Of a stretch of 40,858 bases of DNA, positions 24,100 through 32,385 are shown one piece after another. Source of the DNA: Gemmatimonadota bacterium (GTDB taxonomy: Bacteria; Gemmatimonadota; Gemmatimonadetes; Gemmatimonadales; GWC2-71-9); the NCBI GenBank assembly GCA_003251175.1, contig QKHC01000133.1, positions 1 through 40,858 on the forward strand, given 5' to 3'. The notes under the pieces were generated by a model, which did no database searches, was not told the DNA's origin, and saw only the letters and a program-made list of their open reading frames with translations. The first letter of the stretch is position 1, and each line of letters starts with the position of its first letter. Position numbers and translations under genes: made by a program.

Positions 24100-25002
24100 A
24101 TGCGCCACGCACCAGCTCGTTCTTTCCGTCGTGCCGTGCACTCTCTCGCCGTCGTTTGCCTGCTGGGCGCTTTCTCTGTACCACAGGGCGCCGCAGGGCA
24201 GATCGGGAACGTGGGAAAGAAGGCGCGCGACGCCGCCGGCCGGGCGATGGGCGGGCAGCAGCAGGGCGAAGCGGTGCAGTTCGACAACGTCACACTGGAA
24301 TTGACCCCGGCGCGGCTCGATCAGTTGATCAAGGGCCTGCGCGCGCGCCGCGCGGCGCTCGATGGCCGGGGCGGTGAGCCCAGCGTGAGCGCGTTGCGGG
24401 CCCAGCGCGATGCCGCAAGCAATGCGGCATCGGAGCTCCGTAGCAGCAACGGCCGTGACATCGACACCTACCGGGATCGCGCGTATCAGGTGAAATACTG
24501 CCGCGACGAAGCGTTCAACGAGAAGCGCAACGCGCGCGAGGAGGCGAGTCGAAATCGGATCATGAGCGATCCGGTACTGCTGCAGAAGTTCATGGAGCTG
24601 TCGCAGCGCGCCGCCGAGGCGCAACAGCGCAGCGACACCGCGGAGCTGCTGCGGATTCAAGCGGAAGCCGACAACCTCTATGGCAAGCCCACCAAAGCGG
24701 ATTCGGCCGACGTGGACCGTAAATGCGGCCGGTCGCCGACGCCCCCGCCGGCGTTGGCGCGACTCGATTCGTTGCAGGCGCTCGAGGCGCGATTTGGCGA
24801 ACGACTGCGGCAGCGCGAGCGGGAGGCCGACAGCCTGGCGGTCGCCGGAAGCGGGCTCACCACCGAGCAGATGGCAATGGGGGAGGAGCGGGCGCAGATG
24901 TACCTGACACAGGTGGAGACCGAGTCCGCACACATCGGCTTCACCAAGACCGAAGTCGCGGCCCTGGATGCTCGCCGCGAAGAGCTCGAGGACCTGTTGT
25001 GA
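24100..25002 (+). CDS. Exported coiled-coil protein of unknown function
   Basis: I do not recognise a family. From the ATG at 24100 (GGAAGG about 10 nt upstream) the protein has 300 residues with a signal peptide (about 1-35, basic N terminus, Leu/Val core, ending AAG or AGQ). The mature part is charged and helical, rich in Ala, Arg, Glu and Gln, with heptad-like stretches at about 80-190 and 220-300, so long coiled coils are expected. Two Cys occur (YCRDEAF and RKCGRSP) and could form a disulfide. Upstream ATGs at 24016 and 24073 are in frame but would bury the signal peptide. The next gene begins inside this stop codon (GTGA), so the two are co-translated and probably work together in the periplasm. 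Confidence 0.75.
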   Translation: MRHAPARSFRRAVHSLAVVCLLGAFSVPQGAAGQIGNVGKKARDAAGRAMGGQQQGEAVQFDNVTLELTPARLDQLIKGLRARRAALDGRGGEPSVSALRAQRDAASNAASELRSSNGRDIDTYRDRAYQVKYCRDEAFNEKRNAREEASRNRIMSDPVLLQKFMELSQRAAEAQQRSDTAELLRIQAEADNLYGKPTKADSADVDRKCGRSPTPPPALARLDSLQALEARFGERLRQREREADSLAVAGSGLTTEQMAMGEERAQMYLTQVETESAHIGFTKTEVAALDARREELEDLL

Positions 25003-25919
25003 GACGGCTCGCGGTGGCGGTGCTGGCGCTGGGAGCCGCCGGCGCCGCGCCGCCCCCCACCCTGCCGCAGTCGGCACTCGCGGTGTGGACGCCGAGCGGC
25101 TGGCAGGAGTGGTGGCAGTCCGCAGCCGCGCCGCGCCACTGGACCGCACCCGATCCCACGCTCGCCGGGGTGCTGCGGTGGCGACCGGTCGCCGATGGCG
25201 TGAGCTGGGCGGAGCTGCGGCTCGCCGGCAGTGGCGAGGCGTGGCGCACGCGGGTGGTCGTAGCGCGGATCGATCCGCGGCGAGTCCGGCTGCGGCTCGA
25301 CACGGCATTCGCGGCCGGCAGCGGCCGCGCGGCGTGGTCGGTGCGGGACGCGCGGCCGGAGGCGGTCTTCGCGGTGAACGCGGGCCAGTTCCTGCACTCG
25401 ATGCCGTGGGGCTGGGTGGTGCTCGACGGTCGCCAGTTCCTGTCACCGGGTCCCGGTCCGCTCGCCTCCGCGGTCCTGTTCGACACCACAGGGGCGGTGC
25501 GCTGGATGCACGGAGACGTGGTCACCGATTCTGTGAATCGCGCCGCCATCGCGGCAGCGTTTCAATCCTACCCCACGCTGCTCACGCACGATGGCCGGGT
25601 GCCGTTTCAGCTGCAGGCGCCGGGCGCGGGGGTCGACCTGTCGCACCGGGACGCCCGGCTGGCCATTGGGGAAGCCCGCGACGGCACCCTGCTGGTGGCG
25701 TTGACCCGGTTCGACGGTGCGGGAACGGCCTTCGACTTCCTGCCGTTCGGTCTCACCACGGCCGAGATGGCCGCCCTCATGGGTGCGCTCGGGGCGCGCG
25801 ACGCGGTGATGCTGGACGGCGGGATCTCTGGCCAGATGCTGCTCGGCACCGGGGACGCGGCCGTGCGGTGGGCGGGGCTGCGGAAGGTGCCGCTCGCCCT
25901 GGTCGCCGTGCCACGCTGA
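24999..25919 (+). CDS. NAGPA-type phosphodiester glycosidase domain protein (DUF2233-like)
   Basis: Exported protein of 306 residues from the GTG at 24999, which overlaps the previous stop by 4 nt; the frame upstream of it is shadow. A short signal peptide covers about residues 1-18. The core resembles the phosphodiester glycosidase family (Pfam NAGPA/PF09992), with the strand FAVNAGQF and the strongly marked MLDGGISGQML near the C terminus, plus ALGARDAVML leading into it. Members remove sugar phosphodiester caps or act on exopolysaccharide, and many are uncharacterised. Its coupling to the coiled-coil gene suggests an envelope function. Confidence 0.8.
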   Translation: MRRLAVAVLALGAAGAAPPPTLPQSALAVWTPSGWQEWWQSAAAPRHWTAPDPTLAGVLRWRPVADGVSWAELRLAGSGEAWRTRVVVARIDPRRVRLRLDTAFAAGSGRAAWSVRDARPEAVFAVNAGQFLHSMPWGWVVLDGRQFLSPGPGPLASAVLFDTTGAVRWMHGDVVTDSVNRAAIAAAFQSYPTLLTHDGRVPFQLQAPGAGVDLSHRDARLAIGEARDGTLLVALTRFDGAGTAFDFLPFGLTTAEMAALMGALGARDAVMLDGGISGQMLLGTGDAAVRWAGLRKVPLALVAVPR

Positions 25920-25950
25920 CGCACAGTGATCCCTGTACCAGGCGTCGTTC

Positions 25951-25979
25951 TTGACCGCACCCGACGCGTCTCCTAGTGT
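25951..25979 (+). promoter_or_regulatory. Sigma-70-type promoter upstream of lipoprotein gene
   Basis: TTGACC (25951-25956), a 17-nt spacer and TAGTGT (25974-25979). The ATG at 26007 follows at a normal distance with GAGG about 5 nt before it. This is the best-formed promoter seen in the window. Confidence 0.6.
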
Positions 25980-26006
25980 GGGGCAACCCGAGCCCCTGAG
26001 GCGCGA

Positions 26007-26633
26007 ATGCGCAGACTGTTTCGCGGTGAGCTGATTCTCGCGCTGGCTCTCCTCGGAGCTGGTTGCGGGTCGAACAAAGTCCTGGTCCCACCGAGGCTCG
26101 ACCTCGAGCCTTACGGCCCGCTGGCGATCGTCACGTTCACGGTCGAAAACGCCCGGGGGTCCCTGCACCAGCTCGCCACCGAGCGCTTCGCCGAAGCGGT
26201 GCTCGCGGCGCAGCCGGGAACCGAGCTGCTGGAGCTCGGGGCGCAGGACACGCTGCTGCAACGCCTGGGGGAAGCGGAGCTCGGCATCGCCGCGGCCCAG
26301 GAGCTGGGCAAGCAGCGGGGTGTCGGCGGCGTGTTCGCGGGGCACCTCAAGATCTCAAACCCGCAGGCCTCCGGCGGGCTCGGCGGGCTGGTGACGCCGC
26401 ACCTTGAGGCGACGGTGCGAGCCGACTTGACGGTCCGGTTGCTGGGAACGCGGACGGGTGGCACCGCGTGGCGTGCCAGCGCCTGGGCTACCCGCAAGGT
26501 CGGGCAGGTGCGCATCGTCAACGGGGAGCTCGACTTCATGGCGCGCGACCCGAACCAGGCATATGGGCCGATGATCGACCGGCTCGTGGAGCTGGTGACG
26601 GGGGACATGCGAGCGACCTGGCAGAAGCAGTGA
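26007..26633 (+). CDS. Putative lipoprotein, function unknown
   Basis: Protein of 208 residues with a lipoprotein signal: basic start (MRRLFRGE), hydrophobic core and lipobox LGAGC with the lipidated Cys at 20. The mature part alternates strands and helices; a segment with FTVENARGSLHQLATERFAEAVLAA followed by LLQRLG and GGVFAGHL is reminiscent of the CsgG/LpoB-type nucleotide-binding-like fold of periplasmic lipoproteins, but this is a weak impression. It has its own promoter and is followed by a hairpin at 26655-26684 shared with the convergent TPR gene, so it appears to be a single-gene unit. Confidence 0.8.
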   Translation: MRRLFRGELILALALLGAGCGSNKVLVPPRLDLEPYGPLAIVTFTVENARGSLHQLATERFAEAVLAAQPGTELLELGAQDTLLQRLGEAELGIAAAQELGKQRGVGGVFAGHLKISNPQASGGLGGLVTPHLEATVRADLTVRLLGTRTGGTAWRASAWATRKVGQVRIVNGELDFMARDPNQAYGPMIDRLVELVTGDMRATWQKQ

Positions 26634-26654
26634 CGCAGCGTTCGACCGCCGCAA

Positions 26655-26684
26655 CGGGGCGACCTCGGCGTGGAGGCCGCCCCG
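26655..26684. terminator. GC-rich hairpin between convergent genes, candidate bidirectional terminator
   Basis: Arms CGGGGCGACCTC (26655-26666) and GAGGCCGCCCCG (26673-26684) pair over 12 positions with one A/C mismatch, around a 6-nt loop. It sits in the 73-nt gap between two converging stops. No T tract follows on either side, so termination would rely on the stem or on Rho. Confidence 0.5.
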
Positions 26685-26706
26685 CTGTCGCGACCGGCAA
26701 TCCGGG

Positions 26707-27642
26707 TCACAACGGCGGCTCGGTGAGCCCGTTGCGCCAGCGCTCGATCCGGGTCACGAACTCCCACGCCACCACCTCGAGGTCGACCGGTGAGTCCGGC
26801 ACCGACTCGTCCAGCTCGGCGGTTCGCTCGAGGCTGACGCGCGCCTTGGCGTAGGTCGAGTCAGCCACCAGCGCGGCGCCATACGCCACCATCGCGGCGC
26901 TGCGGTGGCCGGCGCTCTCGAGCGCCGTCCCCAGATTGTTCTGGAACACCGGGGAGGTTGGCCGCAGCTGGGTGGCGCGCGCCAGCGGACCCAGGGCCTC
27001 TTCGGGACTGCCCTGCTGGATCAGCAGGACGCCGAGGTTGTTCATCGCCCAGGCGTCGGTGGTGTCGAGCACGATGGCCCGGCGGTAGGCATCCACCGCC
27101 GCGTCGAGCTCACCGCGAGCGTCACGGGCCCGACCGATCAGTCGGTGGATCTCGCCGCGCGTCGAGTCGCTCTCGAGGGCCAGTTCGAGCTCCACGAGCG
27201 CGTCATCGGGGCGACCGGCGTCGAGCAGCACGCGGCTGAGATTGATGCGGCTCTTCACGTGCGTCGCATCGAGCTCGAGCGCTCGCCGGAACGCCTGCTC
27301 GGCGCCGCCGAGGTTCCCCACCTTCCAGCTCGACAGACCCAGCATGTAATACCCCCACGGATTCGCGGGCTCACCCTCGACGTAGCCGGTGAACAGCGTC
27401 ACCGCCTCGTCGTAGCGGCGCGCGGTGTAAGACGACTCGGCACGCTCGAAGCTGACGGGTCCGGTCACGCCGCCCTCCGCGACGACGGTCACCTCGGATG
27501 GCGGGCTCGGCCGGAACGCGGTGTGCTCGACAGTCGCCTCGCGCGCGTCGGCCGGGGGCGGCGCGTCCTTGCCGCAGCCCGCGGCTCCCAGCGAAACGAC
27601 GACCAGGCCGGCAGCGGCCGGCGCGATGAAACGGCGTGTCAT
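26707..27642 (-). CDS. TPR-repeat lipoprotein
   Basis: Protein of 311 residues with a lipoprotein signal: MTRRFIAP start, hydrophobic core and lipobox GAAGC with Cys at 23. After a Pro-rich linker, six or so tetratricopeptide repeats run from about residue 65 to 275 (for example PWGYYMLGLSSWKVGNLGGA, AWAMNNLGVLLIQQGSPEEA). TPR domains hold partner proteins, so this is probably an envelope scaffold; the partner is unknown. GAGGAGG lies 6-8 nt before the ATG at 27642. The gene lies downstream of the sigma-54 regulator on the same strand but 231 nt away, and that gap contains repeats and a possible -35, so it is likely transcribed on its own. Confidence 0.88.
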   Translation of the reverse strand: MTRRFIAPAAAGLVVVSLGAAGCGKDAPPPADAREATVEHTAFRPSPPSEVTVVAEGGVTGPVSFERAESSYTARRYDEAVTLFTGYVEGEPANPWGYYMLGLSSWKVGNLGGAEQAFRRALELDATHVKSRINLSRVLLDAGRPDDALVELELALESDSTRGEIHRLIGRARDARGELDAAVDAYRRAIVLDTTDAWAMNNLGVLLIQQGSPEEALGPLARATQLRPTSPVFQNNLGTALESAGHRSAAMVAYGAALVADSTYAKARVSLERTAELDESVPDSPVDLEVVAWEFVTRIERWRNGLTEPPL

Positions 27643-27769
27643 GTGTGCCTCCTCGGTTGAGGGCGCAGCGCGCCCGGTGCAACAGCGAGAGAGGCAGGCG
27701 CGGGACCAATGGGCCGCGCCGAGGCAACGCGAGGAGAGACAAGTACTTCACGGAACGCGGGGCGTCGCT

Positions 27770-27823
27770 CCGTGTGTCAAGGGACACGGTTCGCGGGGTA
27801 CACCTGTGTTTGGAGGGACACGG
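27770..27823. repeat. Short repeats and dyads in the 231-nt gap upstream of the TPR gene
   Basis: GGGACACGG occurs at 27781-27789 and 27815-27823. CCGTGT (27770-27775) pairs with ACACGG (27784-27789), and ACACCTGTGT (27800-27809) is a small dyad. A perfect TTGACA lies on the minus strand at 27780-27775, but no -10 follows at the right distance. The cluster looks like a regulator-binding area; I see no gene in the gap. Confidence 0.35.
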
Positions 27824-27873
27824 GGAGCGGACCGGAGATGACGCTTTCGGACCCTGCCGCCGACGCCCGCTGG

Positions 27874-29268
27874 CTACTGCTCCGGCCGCCTGATCCCGTG
27901 CCGCCGCATGATCTTGTGCAGGCTGGCGTGGTCGGCGAGCCCGAGCTCGGCGGCAGTGCGCGTCACATGCCAGTCGTTGCGCTCCAGGGCGGCGCGTACG
28001 ATCTGCCGCTCGGCCTCGGCGCGGCGCTCGTGGAAGGTGCGCGGAGGGTTGCCCGCCGCGACGCGCGACGCTGCGCCACCATCACGGATGTCGGCGGGAA
28101 CGTCCGCGGCGCCGATTTCCTCGCCGTCGCAGGCGATCAGCATCCGCTCCACGACGTTGCGCAGCTCGCGCACGTTGTTGTGGCTCCACTCGTAGCTCAT
28201 GAGGCACTCGAGGGCGGCGGGGCTCAGTCGTCTGGGCCGCGTGCGGAACCGCGCGCTGGTCGTCACCACCAGATGCTGCGCCAGCTCCGGCACGTCCGAC
28301 AGTCGCTCGCGGAGCGGCGGGACCCGCAGGACGTGGGCATTGAGGCGGTACAGCAGATCCTCGCGGAACCTCCCCGCCACGACCTCCGCGTCGAGATCGC
28401 GGTTGGTGGCCGCCACCACTCGGGCGCTCACCGCGACGGTGCGATTCCCGCCGAGTCGCGTGACTTCGCGCTGCTCGAGGACGCGCAGCAGCTTCGCCTG
28501 CGCCGCCGCCGGTAGCTCACCGATTTCGTCCAGGAGCAGGGTCCCGCCGGCGGCCGCCTCGAAGGCGCCCTTGCGCAGCGTCACCGCTCCGGTGAACGCC
28601 CCGCGCTCGTGCCCGAAGAGCTCGCTTTCGATCAGCTCGTGCGGCAGGGCGGCGCAGTTGACCGCGAGAAACGGGCCCCGGGGATCCGGCGCCAGGCGGT
28701 GCAGCTCGCGCGCCACCAGCTCCTTGCCCGACCCGCTCTCACCCACGATCAGGACCGGCGCGGGGATCGGCGCGAGCCGCGCGATGGCGGCGCGCAGCGT
28801 GTGCATCGCCGCACTCGAGCCGATGAGCGGCGAATCGCGTCCCGCCTCGCGCGCGAGGGCGGCCACCTCGCGCACCAGCCGCTCGCGCTCGAGGGTGGTG
28901 CGGATCTCTTGCGCCACCCGCTCCATCGGCTCCGCCTTGTCGATGAAGCCGCGCGCGCCGAGGCGGATGGCCTGGGCGCAGCGGTCGTAGCTGCCGGTGC
29001 CGGTGTAGACGATCACCGGCGTCCGGATGTGGCGGCGCTCGAGCTCCCGGAGCACATCGAACCCGTCCGTCCCGGGCAATTCGAGATCGAGGATGACGCA
29101 GTCCACCGGCTCGGCGGTGATCAGCTCGAGCGCCGCGGCGCCATCGGCGGCGGTGATCGCGTCGAACGGGCCGAGGCGTCGCAGGTCGTAGGCATACTGC
29201 TCCGCCAACGCTGCGACGTCGTCCACGATGAGCACCAGGGGACTCGGCCCCGGACCGTCACGCGTCAT
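27874..29268 (-). CDS. Sigma-54-dependent response regulator (NtrC type)
   Basis: Protein of 464 residues from the ATG at 29268, overlapping the kinase stop by 11 nt. It has a receiver domain with Asp16-Asp17 and phospho-acceptor Asp61 (VILDLELPG), an AAA+ domain with Walker A GESGSGKE (176-183), the sigma-54 contact loop GAFTGA (223-228), Walker B TLLLDEIG (243-250) and the arginine-finger region YEWSHNNVRELRNVVER, and a C-terminal Fis-type helix-turn-helix (TAAELGLADHASLHKIMRRHGI region). All parts needed for phosphorylation-driven activation of RNA polymerase-sigma-54 are present. Its target promoters are not in the immediate neighbourhood as far as I can see. It is the last gene of a three-gene operon. 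Confidence 0.94.
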   Translation of the reverse strand: MTRDGPGPSPLVLIVDDVAALAEQYAYDLRRLGPFDAITAADGAAALELITAEPVDCVILDLELPGTDGFDVLRELERRHIRTPVIVYTGTGSYDRCAQAIRLGARGFIDKAEPMERVAQEIRTTLERERLVREVAALAREAGRDSPLIGSSAAMHTLRAAIARLAPIPAPVLIVGESGSGKELVARELHRLAPDPRGPFLAVNCAALPHELIESELFGHERGAFTGAVTLRKGAFEAAAGGTLLLDEIGELPAAAQAKLLRVLEQREVTRLGGNRTVAVSARVVAATNRDLDAEVVAGRFREDLLYRLNAHVLRVPPLRERLSDVPELAQHLVVTTSARFRTRPRRLSPAALECLMSYEWSHNNVRELRNVVERMLIACDGEEIGAADVPADIRDGGAASRVAAGNPPRTFHERRAEAERQIVRAALERNDWHVTRTAAELGLADHASLHKIMRRHGIRRPEQ

Positions 29269-30952
29269 CGCGGCTCCCGGGAAGCTCGACCACGAAGGCG
29301 GTGCCCGCGCCGTCGCGCGGGGTGATGGCGACGCGTCCACCGAGATCATGGACCAGGCGCCGCACGATCGTCAGGCCGAGTCCGGTGCCGCCCGGTTTGG
29401 TGGAGTAGAACGCCTCGAACGCCCGATCCCGCTCGGCGGCGGTCATCCCCTTCCCCGTGTCAGCCACTGTGATACGAACGCCCGGCGGCACCGCGTTCTC
29501 GCCGGGAACGACCGCGGTCGTCACCGACACGACGCCCGCGGTGCCGTTGATACTGTCCACGGCGTTGCGGAGCAGATTTTCGAGAATGCGCCGCAGCACG
29601 ATCGGGTCGGCGGCGACGGCCGGAATGCCGCTGCCGAGGTGGTGCACCACCTGCACGTGCTCGGGGACAGGCAGCCCGGCGAGCGTCTCTCGCACCGCCG
29701 CCTCGACATCGCAGGGACGCCGCTCAACCGCGGTGGTGAGCCGGGCGTAGTTCGCCGCCAGTCCTTCCAGATACTCCAGACCGGACGCCACGGCGGCGCG
29801 CCGATCCTCGACGACCCGCGGCAGGTCGCGCGGGCGCTGGTCGGCCACCCGCCACAGGTGCCGGAAGAAATGGCGCAACGGAGCGAGGCCGTTCTTCACG
29901 TCGTGATTCACCTGCTGCGCCAGCTCTCCGATCGTGGCGCGGCGCTCCATCTCCCGCAGCCGGGCGGTGCCCGATCTCAAACGCGACATCAGGCCGTGCA
30001 GCACTCGCGCCAGGGCGCCGATCTCGTCGTGGCGCTCGATCGGGAACTCGGCATCGAGGCGGTCGAAATCCACCGCCTCCGTCCGCGCCGCCAGCTGGGC
30101 CAGGGGCCGCGAGACCTGGAACGACACCCACAGGGCGAGCAGCAGCGCGGCGGCGATCGAGATCAGTGCCGCGGTTCGGAACCACTCATCGAGCCCGCTG
30201 CGCCAGGTCTCGAGCGCGCCGAGCGAATGGGAGACGACGATGCGGGCGGCGGCGAGACCGCCGAACGCGGCCTCGTCGATGTAGGGGACGACGACCTGGG
30301 CGACGACCTGGTCGGTCGAATCGGCGCCGCGCGAGGCGAGCGTGTCGTGCGGCGTGATCAGGGCGACCCGCAGCTCACGGTCGGCGGCGAGAGCGGCGAC
30401 GAAGCCGGTGTCGAGCGTCATCCCCCCCGCGAACCCCAGGGTCTGGCTCCCCACCCGGAACGTCCGGGCCCGCGCCAGCACCAGAAACGAGCCGTCGGGG
30501 GTCCGTGCCCGAACCAGGGCCATGCGGTCGGGGACCACCTGCAGCAGCAGATGGATGCCGGGGGCGAAGCGGTCGTACTCGTTGCGGAAGTGACCGGACG
30601 AGAGGATACGGCCACGGTTGTTCTGCAGCTGCAGCATGTCGAGGCCCGCCAGTCGCATGGCGCCACCGGCATAGTCCAGCAGGTACGGCCGCTCGGCGCG
30701 CACCCCCACCAGCGCCCGGCGCAGGCGGTTGTCGGCGACGGCCTCGTCGCGCAGCGCCACCAGCCGGCGGTCGACGTCGTCACCGCGGCGCCGGAGGTCC
30801 TGGCGGATGCCGCGAGCCGCCGCCTCGACACGAGTGCGGTACTCCTCGGTGAGACGCTCGCGCGCTACGCTCCGCGCCCCCAGACCGAAGACCACGAGGG
30901 GAACGACGGCGACGGGCAGAAATGCCACCAGTACACGGATACGGAACGACAC
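29258..30952 (-). CDS. Membrane sensor histidine kinase (HAMP, HisKA, HATPase)
   Basis: Kinase of 564 residues. Membrane helices at about 7-28 and 258-279 enclose a periplasmic sensor domain of about 230 residues of PDC/CACHE-like appearance. A HAMP linker (about 280-333) leads to the phospho-acceptor His350 in the H-box NHDVKNGLAPLRH, the N-box LENLLRNAVDS, G1 DTGKGM and G2 GTGLGL. The NHDVKN H-box is the type found in NtrB/NtrY-like kinases that pair with sigma-54 activators, matching the downstream gene. It begins 7 nt after the solute-binding-like gene ends, so an extracellular binding protein may help deliver the signal. Confidence 0.93.
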   Translation of the reverse strand: MSFRIRVLVAFLPVAVVPLVVFGLGARSVARERLTEEYRTRVEAAARGIRQDLRRRGDDVDRRLVALRDEAVADNRLRRALVGVRAERPYLLDYAGGAMRLAGLDMLQLQNNRGRILSSGHFRNEYDRFAPGIHLLLQVVPDRMALVRARTPDGSFLVLARARTFRVGSQTLGFAGGMTLDTGFVAALAADRELRVALITPHDTLASRGADSTDQVVAQVVVPYIDEAAFGGLAAARIVVSHSLGALETWRSGLDEWFRTAALISIAAALLLALWVSFQVSRPLAQLAARTEAVDFDRLDAEFPIERHDEIGALARVLHGLMSRLRSGTARLREMERRATIGELAQQVNHDVKNGLAPLRHFFRHLWRVADQRPRDLPRVVEDRRAAVASGLEYLEGLAANYARLTTAVERRPCDVEAAVRETLAGLPVPEHVQVVHHLGSGIPAVAADPIVLRRILENLLRNAVDSINGTAGVVSVTTAVVPGENAVPPGVRITVADTGKGMTAAERDRAFEAFYSTKPGGTGLGLTIVRRLVHDLGGRVAITPRDGAGTAFVVELPGSRDDA

Positions 30953-30959
30953 GGTGGGG

Positions 30960-32300
30960 CTACCTCCAGCGCGGGACCCCGTCCCACTCGACGTATACCC
31001 CGGACAGCGCGGAGCGGACGATCAGCCGCCGGCGCACGTCCACCAGCGGCAACACGCCGCCGGGGAGCGACTGGGACAGGGCGCGCACAGCGCGACGCGC
31101 CACACAGGGATCGAAGACCATGCGCGGGATTGGCATGACCGCCGCGACGGCGCCGCCACGACGGAGCACCACCTCGAGCTCCGTCGCTCCGTATCCCCGT
31201 GCCCGGGCCGAGTCGCCGGCGATGACCACCAGTCGCTCGGCGATGGCGCGCGCGACAGCGTCGTCGCGGAGGTACGCGATGGGGCCACGGGCGCCCGAGT
31301 CAGGCATCGGCGCTCCCACAGTGATCTCGCACTGAGACGCCGCGGTCCACCACTCCGGCAGCAGCGCGGCGCGCGCCTCGACCCGCACCGCGTCGCGCGC
31401 CAGCGCGGCACCATCGGGCGCGGAGTCTCCCGACCACGCTCCGAGAAGGACGTAGCTGCGGTCCCAGGGCAGCGGGATCGACGCGAGCTCGGCTCGACCG
31501 GCGGCATACGCCACGGTGGCAGGGTCGTCGGTCAGCACGGCGTCGGCGCCGGCGTCGATCGCATCGCGGGGGTCCCCGCTGACGGCGGTGAAGACCAGAA
31601 CGGGGCCCGACCGGCCCGCCACGGGCATCGCCGTCGGCAGCTCGGCCGTCGCGTCGAGCCAGCGAGCACCGGTGCCCAGCGACGCGCCGAGTCCCGCGAC
31701 GCGCTTCACCACGGCGAGTCGGGGATCGGCGAAGGCCCGCGGGACCGCGCTCGCCGCGGTCTCGAGAAGCACTACCAGCGTGGTGTCGTCGACGACGGTC
31801 ACCGCGTCGGCCGCCGCACCCGCCCACGGCGCAGCATCCGACGCGGCGATCTCGTGCGACAGCCAGGAGGCACGCACGTCGGCGGCGGTGACGGGCACAC
31901 CGTCCCAGAAGCGGGCGTCGGATCGCAGGGTGAACACCCAGCCGTGGCCACCGTCGGATGCGTGCCAGGCGCGGGCCAGTCCCGGGCGCACCGACCCGTC
32001 ACACCCGAGCTCGATGAGCGACTGATACAGCTGCCTGAAGAGGATCCGCTCCCCCGTCGATCGAGCCAGCGGCGCAGCCGCGGGGTCGATTGGGCCGGGC
32101 ACGGCCACCACGATCGTGTCGCCGCTCGAGGGCATGCCGGCGCCGGCGTCGAGCGCGCACGTCGCGGCCGCGGGAGCCAGGGGTGACGTCTGCGCCGGCC
32201 GGCACGCTGGCGCCGCAAGCGCTATCGCCAGGAGGAATCGCCAACCGAGGTGAAGCGCGGAGAACGGCGCATCGGCCGCTCGAGAGCGGGCGGGTGGCAT
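30960..32300 (-). CDS. Reduced family-5 solute-binding-like lipoprotein in a two-component operon
   Basis: Protein of 446 residues with a signal sequence and possible lipobox LAAPAC (Cys33). The N-terminal part matches oligopeptide-type family-5 binding proteins: ERILFRQLYQSLIELGCDG, VRPGLARAWH, WVFTLRSDARFWDGVPVTAADV. The rest is shorter and less regular than the normal 500-600 residues, with loss of much of the central lobe. There is no ABC permease or ATPase next to it. Its stop is 7 nt before the kinase start, so a sensory rather than transport role is likely. A TATCTT hexamer 9 nt before the ATG may be a -10 of a short-leader transcript. Confidence 0.78.
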   Translation of the reverse strand: MPPARSRAADAPFSALHLGWRFLLAIALAAPACRPAQTSPLAPAAATCALDAGAGMPSSGDTIVVAVPGPIDPAAAPLARSTGERILFRQLYQSLIELGCDGSVRPGLARAWHASDGGHGWVFTLRSDARFWDGVPVTAADVRASWLSHEIAASDAAPWAGAAADAVTVVDDTTLVVLLETAASAVPRAFADPRLAVVKRVAGLGASLGTGARWLDATAELPTAMPVAGRSGPVLVFTAVSGDPRDAIDAGADAVLTDDPATVAYAAGRAELASIPLPWDRSYVLLGAWSGDSAPDGAALARDAVRVEARAALLPEWWTAASQCEITVGAPMPDSGARGPIAYLRDDAVARAIAERLVVIAGDSARARGYGATELEVVLRRGGAVAAVMPIPRMVFDPCVARRAVRALSQSLPGGVLPLVDVRRRLIVRSALSGVYVEWDGVPRWR

Positions 32301-32309
32301 ATCGCCATC

Positions 32310-32315
32310 AAGATA
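32310..32315 (-). promoter_or_regulatory. Possible -10 element TATCTT before the two-component operon
   Basis: TATCTT on the minus strand ends 9 nt before the ATG at 32300. The surrounding 85-nt gap is otherwise GC-rich and no Shine-Dalgarno precedes the ATG. No clear -35 is seen. Confidence 0.3.
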
Positions 32316-32385
32316 GTGCCCGGCGCCGAGGCGCTGTCCGGGTCAGCCGTCACCGGCGCTCGGGTCACATCTCAACCGCTTGTCG

